Shown in pieces: positions 21,719-30,200 of a stretch of DNA of 64,000 bases. A model generated the notes under the pieces. That model was given only the letters and a program-made list of their open reading frames with translations. It searched no databases and was not told the origin of the DNA. Both the position numbers and the translations under genes were made by a program. Source of the DNA: Leptolyngbyaceae cyanobacterium HOT.MB2.61 (GTDB lineage: Bacteria; Cyanobacteriota; Cyanobacteriia; Leptolyngbyales; Leptolyngbyaceae); assembly GCA_023511615.1 (NCBI GenBank), contig JAIMBL010000001.1, positions 58,988 to 122,987 on the forward strand, written 5' to 3'. Positions within the stretch are counted from its first letter, which is position 1, and each line of letters begins with the position of its first letter.

Positions 21719-21892
21719 TCAGTATCCGTTCTTTTCTACGCACTTAGGCTCTTTTTCGATAACGATGGGAGCAACGTAGACAGGTACTTTCAGCACGATC
21801 GGGACGCACACTTCACAAGCACGTTTGTAATACTTGTCATAAGCCTCGTGGCTATATTCATCTTTGTTGTAGGTTTCGGTTTCGGTATTCAT
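21719..21892 (-). CDS. Putative 57-aa small protein (below the supplied ORF cutoff)
   Basis: Reads MNTETETYNKDEYSHEAYDKYYKRACEVCVPIVLKVPVYVAPIVIEKEPKCVEKNGY*; acidic/aromatic N-terminus, alternating V/I C-terminus, three Cys. Confidence 0.5.
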   Translation of the reverse strand: MNTETETYNKDEYSHEAYDKYYKRACEVCVPIVLKVPVYVAPIVIEKEPKCVEKNGY

Positions 21893-22075
21893 GGGTCATT
21901 ACCTGAAATTAAGAACACCTCTATCCTGTCAACAGGAAATATCAACCTACATTCCCCAGGAGGGTACTTTCTGGTTAGCATCATTGGAGACATTATTAAT
22001 CTCAGTAGGAAATGGCTGCTGTATGCTCGTTCGATTCCACTGCTTTTCAGCAACACCTGACTATAGAAGGTAAGA

Positions 22076-22215
22076 GAGTGTCTGAAAAGGATGGAGATGG
22101 CTGAAGCCATCACTACAAACCCTAAAAAACAGCCCCATTCATCCATATTTTTAGGTTTGTAGTGACGACTTTGTCGTCAAAATCACTGGAAACCGGACTT
22201 TTAAGACATCCTCTA
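22076..22215. repeat. MITE-like element with imperfect TIRs (GAGAGTGTCTGAAAAG / CTTTTAAGACATCCTC)
   Basis: Inverted ends plus inner inverted segments GGCTGAAGCCATCACTACAAACC / GGTTTGTAGTGACGACTTTGTCGTC. Confidence 0.55.
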
Positions 22216-22248
22216 ACGGTGCCGCCAAAACAGACAGATTGGCTAATT

Positions 22249-22350
22249 ACAGCCAGTTTCAAATGCATAAACCACATAGCCCCTGGCCTCTAGCCCCTCA
22301 AAGCCAGCTTCTAGCCTCTTAGAGTGTGGTTAACTCAACTGAAAACCCCT
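22249..22350. repeat. Dispersed repeat, copy 1 (ACAGCCAGTTTCAAATGCATAAACCACA...TGTGGTTAACTCAACTGAAAACCCCT)
   Basis: Matches 30617-30714 with scattered differences. Confidence 0.85.
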
Positions 22351-22396
22351 GTAAGTTAGGCGATTGAGACATACCAAATATTGTCTAAACATTTCA

Positions 22397-23326
22397 TCAT
22401 CGTCCCATTTCGATCTCATGGCCTTCTGGTTTCACAGTGGCTCGTTCCAGGGTTAATCGCAGCACGGAAAGTCCCAGAATGATCAGGAACATTACCAGCC
22501 CAATTGTGCAGGCATAGCTCATCTCCAGGTTTTGAAATGCCTGTTCATAGACGTAGTAAACGAGGGTTTTAGAACTATTCCGCGGTCCACCCTGGGTCAT
22601 GATATAGACTTCTTCAAAAACCTTGGTCGCAGAAATGGCTGAAATCACGGCAACCAGTAGCAAGTAAGGGCGCATCAGGGGGACGGTAATGTCCCAATGT
22701 TTCTTGATACCATCGGAACCATCGATCGCCGCCGCCTCATACAAATCCAGCGGAATTGCCTGTAGCCCTGCCAGATAAATCACCATGTAATACCCCAGCC
22801 CTTTCCACACCGTTACGGCCATGACGCTGAAAATGGCCCATTGAGGACTGGTTAGCCAGGGAATGCCCTCCTGCGAAAGACCAATCAATCTCAGCAATTG
22901 GTTCAGTAACCCATTTTCGGCATAGAGCCATTTCCAGGCAATGCCCGCAACCACCATTGAAATGACCACTGGAATGTAGTAAGCCACTCGAAACCAGTGG
23001 ATTCCCCGCAACTTCTGATTCACCAGAATTGCCAGTCCCAACGGTAGCGTCACCAGAATTGGAACGACACAGACCAGATACAACAGGGTATTTCGAAAAG
23101 TCTGCCAGAACACCGGGTCTACCAGCAGTCGTTGAAAATTCTTGAACCCAATCCATAGGGGAGGTTGGGTCAAATCATACTCATATCGGGTAAAGCTGAG
23201 AAAGAAAGCCTGAATTGCCGGATAGAAAACCGTCAACCCCAGAAGCACTAAAGCAGGCAGCAGAAACAGGTAGGGAGTAAGCCAGCGCCAGAGGCGATCG
23301 CGATCTTTCAATATCCACGGAGTCAT
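22397..23326 (-). CDS. ABC transporter permease, carbohydrate type (MalF/UgpA-like)
   Basis: 309 aa; six-TM type; EAAAIDGSDGIKKHWDITVPLMRP EAA motif. Confidence 0.92.
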   Translation of the reverse strand: MTPWILKDRDRLWRWLTPYLFLLPALVLLGLTVFYPAIQAFFLSFTRYEYDLTQPPLWIGFKNFQRLLVDPVFWQTFRNTLLYLVCVVPILVTLPLGLAILVNQKLRGIHWFRVAYYIPVVISMVVAGIAWKWLYAENGLLNQLLRLIGLSQEGIPWLTSPQWAIFSVMAVTVWKGLGYYMVIYLAGLQAIPLDLYEAAAIDGSDGIKKHWDITVPLMRPYLLLVAVISAISATKVFEEVYIMTQGGPRNSSKTLVYYVYEQAFQNLEMSYACTIGLVMFLIILGLSVLRLTLERATVKPEGHEIEMGR

Positions 23327-23456
23327 TACAGAAAAGGAAATTTGCAGACCTTACAGCAATTTTCACTTGATTAAACCACACCACTCCTAATTCTCAGCTT
23401 TCCACTCCCCACTTCCCATCTTGACTCTGGTTTATTCATCCAAAAATGGCTGTAAG

Positions 23457-23572
23457 TATAGCTATAGCCACCAGGCTTAGGACAGGGTGCAGGGGTGGAA
23501 CCCCTGGCTGGGGGCTGCGCCTCCACACCCCTCCTTAAACCCAGTGTCCTAAGCAACCTGGCGACAGCTATA
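23457..23572. repeat. GC-core repeat, TATAGC/GCTATA-ended type
   Basis: About 28-bp imperfect TIRs TATAGCTATAGCCACCAGGCTTAGGACA / TGTCCTAAGCAACCTGGCGACAGCTATA; reverse complement of 30292-30406. Confidence 0.85.
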
Positions 23573-23677
23573 TGTACCCAGCGATGCAATCAATTTTCAC
23601 CCAGGCAAGGGCAATGCTCGAGTCTGAAGGAGGTTGTTTCTTCCTCAGAAAACATTCGATTGGTCCATTGAAGGTCC

Positions 23678-24475
23678 CTAATCGTTCTGCCCCCCGTTGA
23701 CTGTGTCGGGATCAAGCCCCACCGCTCTTAATCGAGCTTTCAACCGCTCTACTTCTGTTTCTGCCTGTTCGGCCCGCTGTCGTTCCTGCTCAGCCCGCTG
23801 TCGTTCCTGCTCGGCCCGCTGTCGTTCCTGCTCGGCCCGCTGTCGTTCCTGCTCGGCCCGTTGCTCTGCACTCTGGCGGGCAGCAATCTCCTGACGCAAT
23901 GCCTCCGCTAACTCGTCTGGAACCAGTAGTTTCTCCCCAGTGTCTTCCCGATAAAAACCAATTATGGTTCCCTCCACCTGTAACCTGAGCTTCAGTGGTT
24001 CGCTACGGCCATCGGTAATAGGTTCATAGACTTCGCCCCGCAGGCGGTAGCCACGTAACTTTTCTGGAATCCATTCTCCCTTGGGGTCAAATAGCCAGTA
24101 CTCAGGCACTTCTAGCTGTTCATAGAGGATTTTCTTAAATCCCTGATCCTGTTCCTTTGTGCCTTCGGAAGTCACTTCAAAGATGACGGATGGAATCTGA
24201 CCCTCTTCCCAAATTTTGTAGTTATCCCGTGGGCCTGGAGTCACGTTAAAAATAACCATTCCATCTGGGGCAACCCGCAACTTAGGGAAACCTTGAGCAT
24301 AGTAAAGAAATTGATTTGTCAGGACGATCGCTTGCTCCCCAGCAAGATACTGCCGCAGAGCAACAACCAGGCTAATAATGGCATCCACATGGATAGAAGT
24401 TTCTGCCAAAGGCTCACCATCAGAACTGGGGTAAAAAACCTGCCCGGTCTGGGCAGAAGGGAGAAGGGTTGTCAT
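23678..24475 (-). CDS. Uma2 family (DUF820) endonuclease-like protein with C-terminal heptad-repeat coil
   Basis: 265 aa; DGMVIFNVTPGPRDNYKIWEEGQIPSVIFEVTS, EYWLFDPKG; (ERQRAEQ)n tail. Confidence 0.85.
   Translation of the reverse strand: MTTLLPSAQTGQVFYPSSDGEPLAETSIHVDAIISLVVALRQYLAGEQAIVLTNQFLYYAQGFPKLRVAPDGMVIFNVTPGPRDNYKIWEEGQIPSVIFEVTSEGTKEQDQGFKKILYEQLEVPEYWLFDPKGEWIPEKLRGYRLRGEVYEPITDGRSEPLKLRLQVEGTIIGFYREDTGEKLLVPDELAEALRQEIAARQSAEQRAEQERQRAEQERQRAEQERQRAEQERQRAEQAETEVERLKARLRAVGLDPDTVNGGQND
23763..23868. repeat. 21-bp coding tandem repeat (GTCGTTCCTGCTCGGCCCGCT unit)
   Basis: Consecutive near-identical units encoding ERQRAEQ heptads. Confidence 0.9.
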
Positions 24476-24504
24476 AGCTGTAAGCGATTGTTATTGACTC
24501 TATC

Positions 24505-26100
24505 TTAGGCGCTGTCAGAAATCGCACACCGGAACCCCGCCAGAATCTCTCGCACATGGGGGTGATACCAGTTCCGAAAGGAGCAGCGCAGTGCCCAAGG
24601 GCGGGTAGCCCAACTGCCCCCTCTTAAAACCCGATGCTTTCCATCAAAGTAAGTCTGAGAATATCCCCGGTAGGGAAAATACACAAAACCCTCGTAGCGA
24701 TCGAAGGTGGAAGCTGTCCACTCCCAAACATTGCCTAACATGTCATAACAGCCAGAAGGGCTTTTGCCATCGAGGTATCGGGTAACTGGAGTGGTGTGCC
24801 CCACCTGGTGACTGTGATTACAGGGTGCGGTTCCATCCGGGATCGCCCATCCCTGCAAAGTTTCCCCTTTTCCCTTTTGCCCTTTGCCTTCCCCTTTTTC
24901 CCTTTCCCAGGGATAGGTCTGACTCTGCCCAGTTAACGGATTCCAGCGAGCAGCCTTTTCCCATTCCAGTTCCGTCGGGAGCCGTTTCCCAGCAAAGCGG
25001 GCGTAGGCATCCGCCTCATACCAGCTAACCCCACAAACCGGGTGGTCCTCCCACCGGGGATCATTTTGCCAGTAAAGTGGCTGCCTGACCTGAGCCAATT
25101 GAAGCCATGCCCATCCCTCCGGCGACCACCAGCGGCAATCCTGATATCCCCCCGCTTCCATAAAAAGCCGAAACTGCCCACAGGTAACAGGGTAGGGGTC
25201 AATCCAGTAAGTCTCTAGGTAAACGGAATGGGCCGGACGCTCATTATCCAGTGCATCAATCGAATCACTGCCACAAACAAAATTTCCAGCAGGGACACAG
25301 ACCATTTCAGAAGCAGAAGACGTGGAGAAGTGAGGAGTTTTGAGTTTTGAGTTCTGAGTGAATGGAACGTTTTCATCCCTGGCCCCTACCCCCCAGTTTT
25401 TGATTTCTTCTTTGCCCTCCTGGCTCTCAACCCCTGGCTCCTGGTCTCTGACTTCCGGCTCCTGACTCCGGGCTCCTGACCTTTGGATTTTTGCACCTGT
25501 TGCCCGTCGCCCATTACCTGTCCCCTTTCCCCAAATCAACTCAAGCACCAGTGCAATTGTCTCTGCATGCTGGCTTTCATGTTGCAGTAAAAAGCACCAG
25601 AGACGCTCTTGTTCTTCAAGTGGAGCAACTTCTAGATAAGCGAAAACCTCTTCTCTAATAGTAGTTAGGTATTTCTGAGTTTCTGCCAGAGTAGGAAGGT
25701 TGACCCGTTCTGATTTAGGCAGACCATCAGCAGCATAGAGGCGGCGATATTGGGGAAACTGGCAGGGTTGTCCAGCGCAGTGCTCTAAGAGCCAGAGCGA
25801 TTCTGTATAGGCAATGTGCCCCAGATGCCAGCCAATCGGGCTGAAGTCGGGATGGGCCTGGCGGCTGAACGTGTCGTAGTCAACTCCCTCAAACAGGTCA
25901 AGGGTCAACTGACGACACTGTTGCATCCACGCTCGTAGCTGTTGGCGTGAGATAGACGGGTTATGGCCGGAATCCTGCTCGCGATCGCCCCATTCCCTTC
26001 GCCTTTCCCCTTCTGGCTCCTGGTTTCTGGCTCCTGACTTCTGACGACTGGAAGCCACATTGATTTGCTCAGATTGGGTAGGTCTCGATATTGAGGTCAT
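24505..26100 (-). CDS. egtB: EgtB-like ergothioneine biosynthesis protein (DinB_2 + formylglycine-generating-enzyme fold) with low-complexity insertions
   Basis: HPDFSPIGWHLGHIAYTE, HESQHAETI, FVCGSD...NVWEWTAS...VLRGGSWAT; start set at MTSISRPTQ; adjacent egtC. Confidence 0.85.
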   Translation of the reverse strand: MTSISRPTQSEQINVASSRQKSGARNQEPEGERRREWGDREQDSGHNPSISRQQLRAWMQQCRQLTLDLFEGVDYDTFSRQAHPDFSPIGWHLGHIAYTESLWLLEHCAGQPCQFPQYRRLYAADGLPKSERVNLPTLAETQKYLTTIREEVFAYLEVAPLEEQERLWCFLLQHESQHAETIALVLELIWGKGTGNGRRATGAKIQRSGARSQEPEVRDQEPGVESQEGKEEIKNWGVGARDENVPFTQNSKLKTPHFSTSSASEMVCVPAGNFVCGSDSIDALDNERPAHSVYLETYWIDPYPVTCGQFRLFMEAGGYQDCRWWSPEGWAWLQLAQVRQPLYWQNDPRWEDHPVCGVSWYEADAYARFAGKRLPTELEWEKAARWNPLTGQSQTYPWEREKGEGKGQKGKGETLQGWAIPDGTAPCNHSHQVGHTTPVTRYLDGKSPSGCYDMLGNVWEWTASTFDRYEGFVYFPYRGYSQTYFDGKHRVLRGGSWATRPWALRCSFRNWYHPHVREILAGFRCAISDSA

Positions 26101-26857
26101 GGTCAACGGTAAGAAGACTGTGTTCAGGGCAGGAAATCCAGTTCCCGGTAAATAGAGGTTCAGAAACAATTAAAACGGACTGCGGAAAAAGAGGATCATC
26201 TCGTAACCAGTAGAGAGAGGGAACTGCCGATCGCCCCGCAAACCGGGAGGCGACCAGTTGACTACCGTCGCTGACAATGAGGTTGGCAGAAAAACTAACC
26301 TCCTGTTCATTGGCAAGGCTACGGAGAGTGGTCAGGGCACGGTGTAGAGCTTCAACCAGAGGGATTTCTGGCAAAGTCTCCAGTTCATGAATAACCAGGG
26401 CAAAGATATGCTCCGAGTCAGTAGTACCGTCGATCGCCTGGTAAGCCGTATCACTCAAGCGATCGCGGATTGAGCGATACAGCGTCTGACGGAAATTAGC
26501 AATAAAGCCATTATGAATACCTAAAATGAGACGATGCTGAAAGGGCTGACAATTGCTCAAATCCACCGATTGCCCCGATGTGGCACTCCGCACATTAGCC
26601 AGCACACAGCCCGATTCTACAAACCGGCTGAGGCTGGGCAGGTTCACATCACTCCAGATGGGCAGGGTATTTTTGTAGGTAAAGGGTTCAGTCGTCACCT
26701 GGGGATGGTACCAGCCAATGCCAAACCCATCCGCATTTAAGAGCCCCGAAGTCATTTCGCGGGGTTGGTAGCTCTGAACCATAAGCGAATGTTTGGGTTT
26801 GATTAGCAGGCGATCAAGCCGGATAGCCGGACCCCAGTAACCCATTAAACGACACAT
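26069..26857 (-). CDS. egtC: Class II glutamine amidotransferase, EgtC-like
   Basis: 262 aa; N-terminal MCRLMGYWGP, NCQPFQHRLILGIHNGFIANF; overlaps egtB start by 32 nt. Confidence 0.85.
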   Translation of the reverse strand: MCRLMGYWGPAIRLDRLLIKPKHSLMVQSYQPREMTSGLLNADGFGIGWYHPQVTTEPFTYKNTLPIWSDVNLPSLSRFVESGCVLANVRSATSGQSVDLSNCQPFQHRLILGIHNGFIANFRQTLYRSIRDRLSDTAYQAIDGTTDSEHIFALVIHELETLPEIPLVEALHRALTTLRSLANEQEVSFSANLIVSDGSQLVASRFAGRSAVPSLYWLRDDPLFPQSVLIVSEPLFTGNWISCPEHSLLTVDHDLNIETYPI

Positions 26858-27020
26858 GCAAAGAGATTGCTCCAGACAGAGTACTGGGGAGATTGTAACT
26901 GTTTGGAAAAAGTCTTTGCTTGAGGAGCGATCGCTAACCCACCCTGTGAAACTTCAGCGACAAATCACTATCGAGTGATTGATTCAACTGTTGCCATTCC
27001 TCAAAACCAAGATGGCCTGA

Positions 27021-27060
27021 AGGCTCTCCTGAGAGTTTGGTGATAGGCGTTGCTCATCAT
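27021..27060. repeat. Partial copy of the two-hairpin repeat (one end only)
   Basis: GGCTCTCCTGAGAGTTTGGTGATAG matches the start of the 50657 copy. Confidence 0.65.
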
Positions 27061-27351
27061 ATAGAACTGGTCGATTAAGTCTTCAGAATACAAGACGCCA
27101 ACAAATTAAACAAATGAATTGTGGAGTTTACCGGCAAATTCTCCTCTCAGGGCTGGGTACAAAGCCCTTAAAAAAGCCTTTCCATCAAGTAAATCCCGGT
27201 TTTCAAGGCGTATTCCTTATTACCACCTCTACTTGACTATATAGCAACCCTTTAATTTACTCATAAAAGCAAAATACAGAGGTTCGGTTAACCCTACCTC
27301 TCCAGGGAGAAGTTTCCACCTTTGCTAGAGTGTAAGATTTCTCTTAAATTC

Positions 27352-27379
27352 TTGACTGTGTTCCAACATCTGTTACAAT
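27352..27379 (+). promoter_or_regulatory. Sigma70-type promoter upstream of the glycosyltransferase pair
   Basis: TTGACT (27352-27357), 16-nt spacer, TACAAT (27374-27379); CDS at 27495 has TAGGAGG-like SD. Confidence 0.5.
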
Positions 27380-27494
27380 GCCCTCTTCGATCTGTACAAA
27401 TTTCCGCATAGGGAATTTCTGTCCAAGTTGCTGGAGGCGCATTCTGAATTGGGAGGTATAGCTCTACTGGTGTCTCACATCTAGGAGGTTTGTT

Positions 27495-28583
27495 ATGCGG
27501 ATTGCTCAGATTGCCCCATTGTGGGAGCGTGTTCCGCCTCCTGCATACGGCGGTATTGAACTGGTAGTCGGGCTTCTCACCGACGAGCTCGTACGCCGGG
27601 GGCATGATGTGACGCTGTTCGCATCAGGGGACTCTATCACCCTTGCCAGGCTGGAATCGGTTTACCCCCGTGCTATTCGATTAGACCCTACGGTGAAGGA
27701 GTACAGCATCTACGAAATGCTGGAACTGTCTAGAGCCTATGAGCGGGCAGACGAGTTTGACATTATCCATTCCCATGTAGGCTATTCTGCCTTGCCCTTT
27801 GCTGCTTTAGTCAAAACACCTACCGTCCACACCCTGCATGGCATTTTTACCAGCGACAACAGGAAAATGTACGCCCATGCCAGTAAGCAGGCTTTTGTCA
27901 GTATTTCCAATGCCCAGCGTGAGCCAGATTTGAAGCTTAATTACGTGGCGACGGTCTACAACGGTATCGATCCCTCCAGGTATCTGTTTTATCCTCAGCC
28001 CAGCAACCCTCCTTACCTGGCTTTCTTGGGGCGGCTTTCACCAGAGAAAGGGCCGCACTTGGCAATTGAAATTGCTAAGCGAGCAGGCTGGTGCTTGAAG
28101 TTGGCCGGAAAAGTTGACGTAGTTGATCGGGAATATTTTGCAAAAGAAGTTCAGCCCCATATTGATGGTAAGCAAATTATCTACCTGGGCGAGGCGAACC
28201 ATCAGCAAAAGAGTGAGTTGATGGGAAATGCGGTTGCTACGCTGTTTCCAATCACCTGGCGTGAGCCGTTTGGTCTGGTGATGACCGAGTCAATGGCAAC
28301 TGGAACCCCGGTGATCGCGATGGAATTAGGCTCCACGTCTGAAATTATTGCTCATGGTAAGACTGGATTTCTTTGCCACAGCATTGAAGAGTGTGTAGAT
28401 GCGATCGCCAAAGTTGCAGACATTGATCGCCTTACCTGCCGTGAACACATCATCCAAAACTTCAGTGTTAAGCGGATGGTGGATGGCTACGAAGCGGTTT
28501 ACCAGCAAATCCTTGCGGAACGATTTAGCCAAAACGGGCAGGCTCACAAGTTGGTGGGTTCAGTTAGTAAACGCGATTGGTAA
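27495..28583 (+). CDS. Glycosyltransferase family 4 protein
   Basis: 362 aa; GRLSPEKGPHLAIEIA, EPFGLVMTESMATGTPVIA. Confidence 0.9.
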   Translation: MRIAQIAPLWERVPPPAYGGIELVVGLLTDELVRRGHDVTLFASGDSITLARLESVYPRAIRLDPTVKEYSIYEMLELSRAYERADEFDIIHSHVGYSALPFAALVKTPTVHTLHGIFTSDNRKMYAHASKQAFVSISNAQREPDLKLNYVATVYNGIDPSRYLFYPQPSNPPYLAFLGRLSPEKGPHLAIEIAKRAGWCLKLAGKVDVVDREYFAKEVQPHIDGKQIIYLGEANHQQKSELMGNAVATLFPITWREPFGLVMTESMATGTPVIAMELGSTSEIIAHGKTGFLCHSIEECVDAIAKVADIDRLTCREHIIQNFSVKRMVDGYEAVYQQILAERFSQNGQAHKLVGSVSKRDW

Positions 28584-28627
28584 ACAGGTGGAGCCGTGGG
28601 TATCCACCTTTTTTATGAGGTAAGGAA

Positions 28628-30094
28628 ATGACAAACTTTAACAACGCAAAATCAGTAGCATCTGTCTCAACTTCGGCAAAATCCCCCTATGTCTTGCCCC
28701 GCCGGGCCGTTCCAAATCGGCAGGCGATCGCTCTCATCTCTGACCATGGCGACCCAGCTGCTGAAATTGGTAAAGAAGAGGCTGGTGGGCAAAATGTCTA
28801 TGTCCGTCGGGTGGGTGAGGCGCTGGCCAAGTTAGGCTGGCAGGTGGATATGTTCACCCGCAAAACGCGTTTAGAGGATCCGGCGATCGTCCAGCACTCG
28901 CCCCACTGCCGTACGATTCGCTTAGTGGCAGGCCCTCAGGAATTTATTCCGCGGGATCAACTATTTGACTATATGCCAGAGTTTGTTGAGTCTTTCCGCA
29001 AGTTTCAGAGCAAGGAAGGGGCGAACTATCCGCTCGTACACACCAACTATTGGATGTCGGCCTGGGTTGGTTTGCAATTAAAGGAACAGAGCAATATTCA
29101 GCTGGTTCACACCTATCATTCCCTGGGTGCGATCAAGTATCAGACTATGAATGTTCGCCCTGCGATCGCCGATACCCGACTGGCGATCGAGAAACAAATT
29201 CTGGAGCAGGCAAATTGTGTTGTAGCAACCAGTCCTCAGGAAGAAGAAGCCCTTCGTACCCTGGTCTCTCAACAGGGACAGATTGAAATTATTCCCTGCG
29301 GTACCGACATCGAAAACTTTCACACTATTCCAAAGGCCGAAGCCAGGGCGAAACTAGGATTTAAGTTAAATGAAGAAATTGTCCTTTACGTAGGCCGGTT
29401 TGATCCGCGCAAAGGCATTGAAACCCTCGTGCGGGCATGCGCTCAGCTAAAAGCCAGAAGCGAGCAACTCAACCAGGGGTCGCTTCAATCTAATGGGTTC
29501 CATACCGCTGCTGTTAACCCCCATCCCTCTCTACGTCTGGTCATCGTTGGTGGCAGTGACCCTGACCTGACCGATGGCCAGGAGCGCGAGCGGATCGAAA
29601 AGATTGTCAAAGATGTAGGATTGGCCGACCAAACCCTGTTTGTTGGTCGAGTGGGGCACGATCTACTACCCCTGTATTACACCGCTGCCGATGTCTGCGT
29701 CATTCCCAGTCACTACGAGCCCTTTGGCCTGGTGGCGATCGAAGCAATGGCCTGTGGCACCCCCGTCGTTGCCTCAGCCGTTGGCGGACTAAAATTTACA
29801 GTTGTGCCAGAGGAAACCGGATTGCTGGTACCTCCACTGGATGAGAATAGCTTTGCTCAGGCAATCGATCGCATCCTCTCAGACGAGCTGTGGGCAAGGA
29901 AATTGAGACGGCAAGCACCCATTCGAGTCCAGCAAAACTTTAGCTGGATGAGCGTAGCGGCTCGACTAAGTGACCTCTACCGTCGCTTGCTGGCACAGTC
30001 CATCTCTAACGAACAATTCTGGAATGACCAAAAGCCAGTTCTGGTAGAAGCATCCCCAGTCTACGTTAAACGCACCGACGTAGCTTCAGCCTAG
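28628..30094 (+). CDS. Glycosyltransferase family 4, sucrose-phosphate-synthase-like
   Basis: 488 aa; EEAGGQNVYVRRVGEALAKLGW, GRFDPRKGIETLVRA, EPFGLVAIEAMACGTPVVASAVGG; stop TAG is the left end of a repeat. Confidence 0.9.
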   Translation: MTNFNNAKSVASVSTSAKSPYVLPRRAVPNRQAIALISDHGDPAAEIGKEEAGGQNVYVRRVGEALAKLGWQVDMFTRKTRLEDPAIVQHSPHCRTIRLVAGPQEFIPRDQLFDYMPEFVESFRKFQSKEGANYPLVHTNYWMSAWVGLQLKEQSNIQLVHTYHSLGAIKYQTMNVRPAIADTRLAIEKQILEQANCVVATSPQEEEALRTLVSQQGQIEIIPCGTDIENFHTIPKAEARAKLGFKLNEEIVLYVGRFDPRKGIETLVRACAQLKARSEQLNQGSLQSNGFHTAAVNPHPSLRLVIVGGSDPDLTDGQERERIEKIVKDVGLADQTLFVGRVGHDLLPLYYTAADVCVIPSHYEPFGLVAIEAMACGTPVVASAVGGLKFTVVPEETGLLVPPLDENSFAQAIDRILSDELWARKLRRQAPIRVQQNFSWMSVAARLSDLYRRLLAQSISNEQFWNDQKPVLVEASPVYVKRTDVASA

Positions 30095-30200
30095 TGTTCC
30101 GCCAGGAAAATTTTGACGGGTCGCAGACCCTCAAAATTTAACCCCCATCAACTTCCTAGGGATTCGCTAACTGTCCAATTTGATTTGACAGAGTACTAGA
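30092..30200 (+). repeat. MITE-like element of the GTGTTCCGTCAGGAAAATTTTGAC family
   Basis: C-TA-GTGTTCCGCCAGGAAAATTTTGACGGG...CAATTTGATTTGACAGAGTAC-TA-G; matches 57424-57530. Confidence 0.88.

Noticed and set aside
21644-22060. 138-aa + strand ORF
   Set aside because: Overlaps the more protein-like minus-strand 57-aa ORF; composition looks random.
23697-23894. Cys-rich + strand ORF with RCRSCSA repeats, and possible CRISPR-like periodicity
   Set aside because: It is the antisense of the 21-bp heptad repeat in the Uma2-family CDS; no spacers between units, so not a CRISPR array.
24505-26169. Upstream start (MFLNLYLPGTGFPALNTVFLPLT) for EgtB
   Set aside because: That stretch is encoded antiparallel-frame within the conserved C-terminus of egtC; MTSISRPTQ at 26100 is more likely.
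27001-27490. Possible riboswitch upstream of the GT4 gene
   Set aside because: Only a repeat fragment, a promoter-like motif and a normal leader are visible; no known riboswitch motif recognised.
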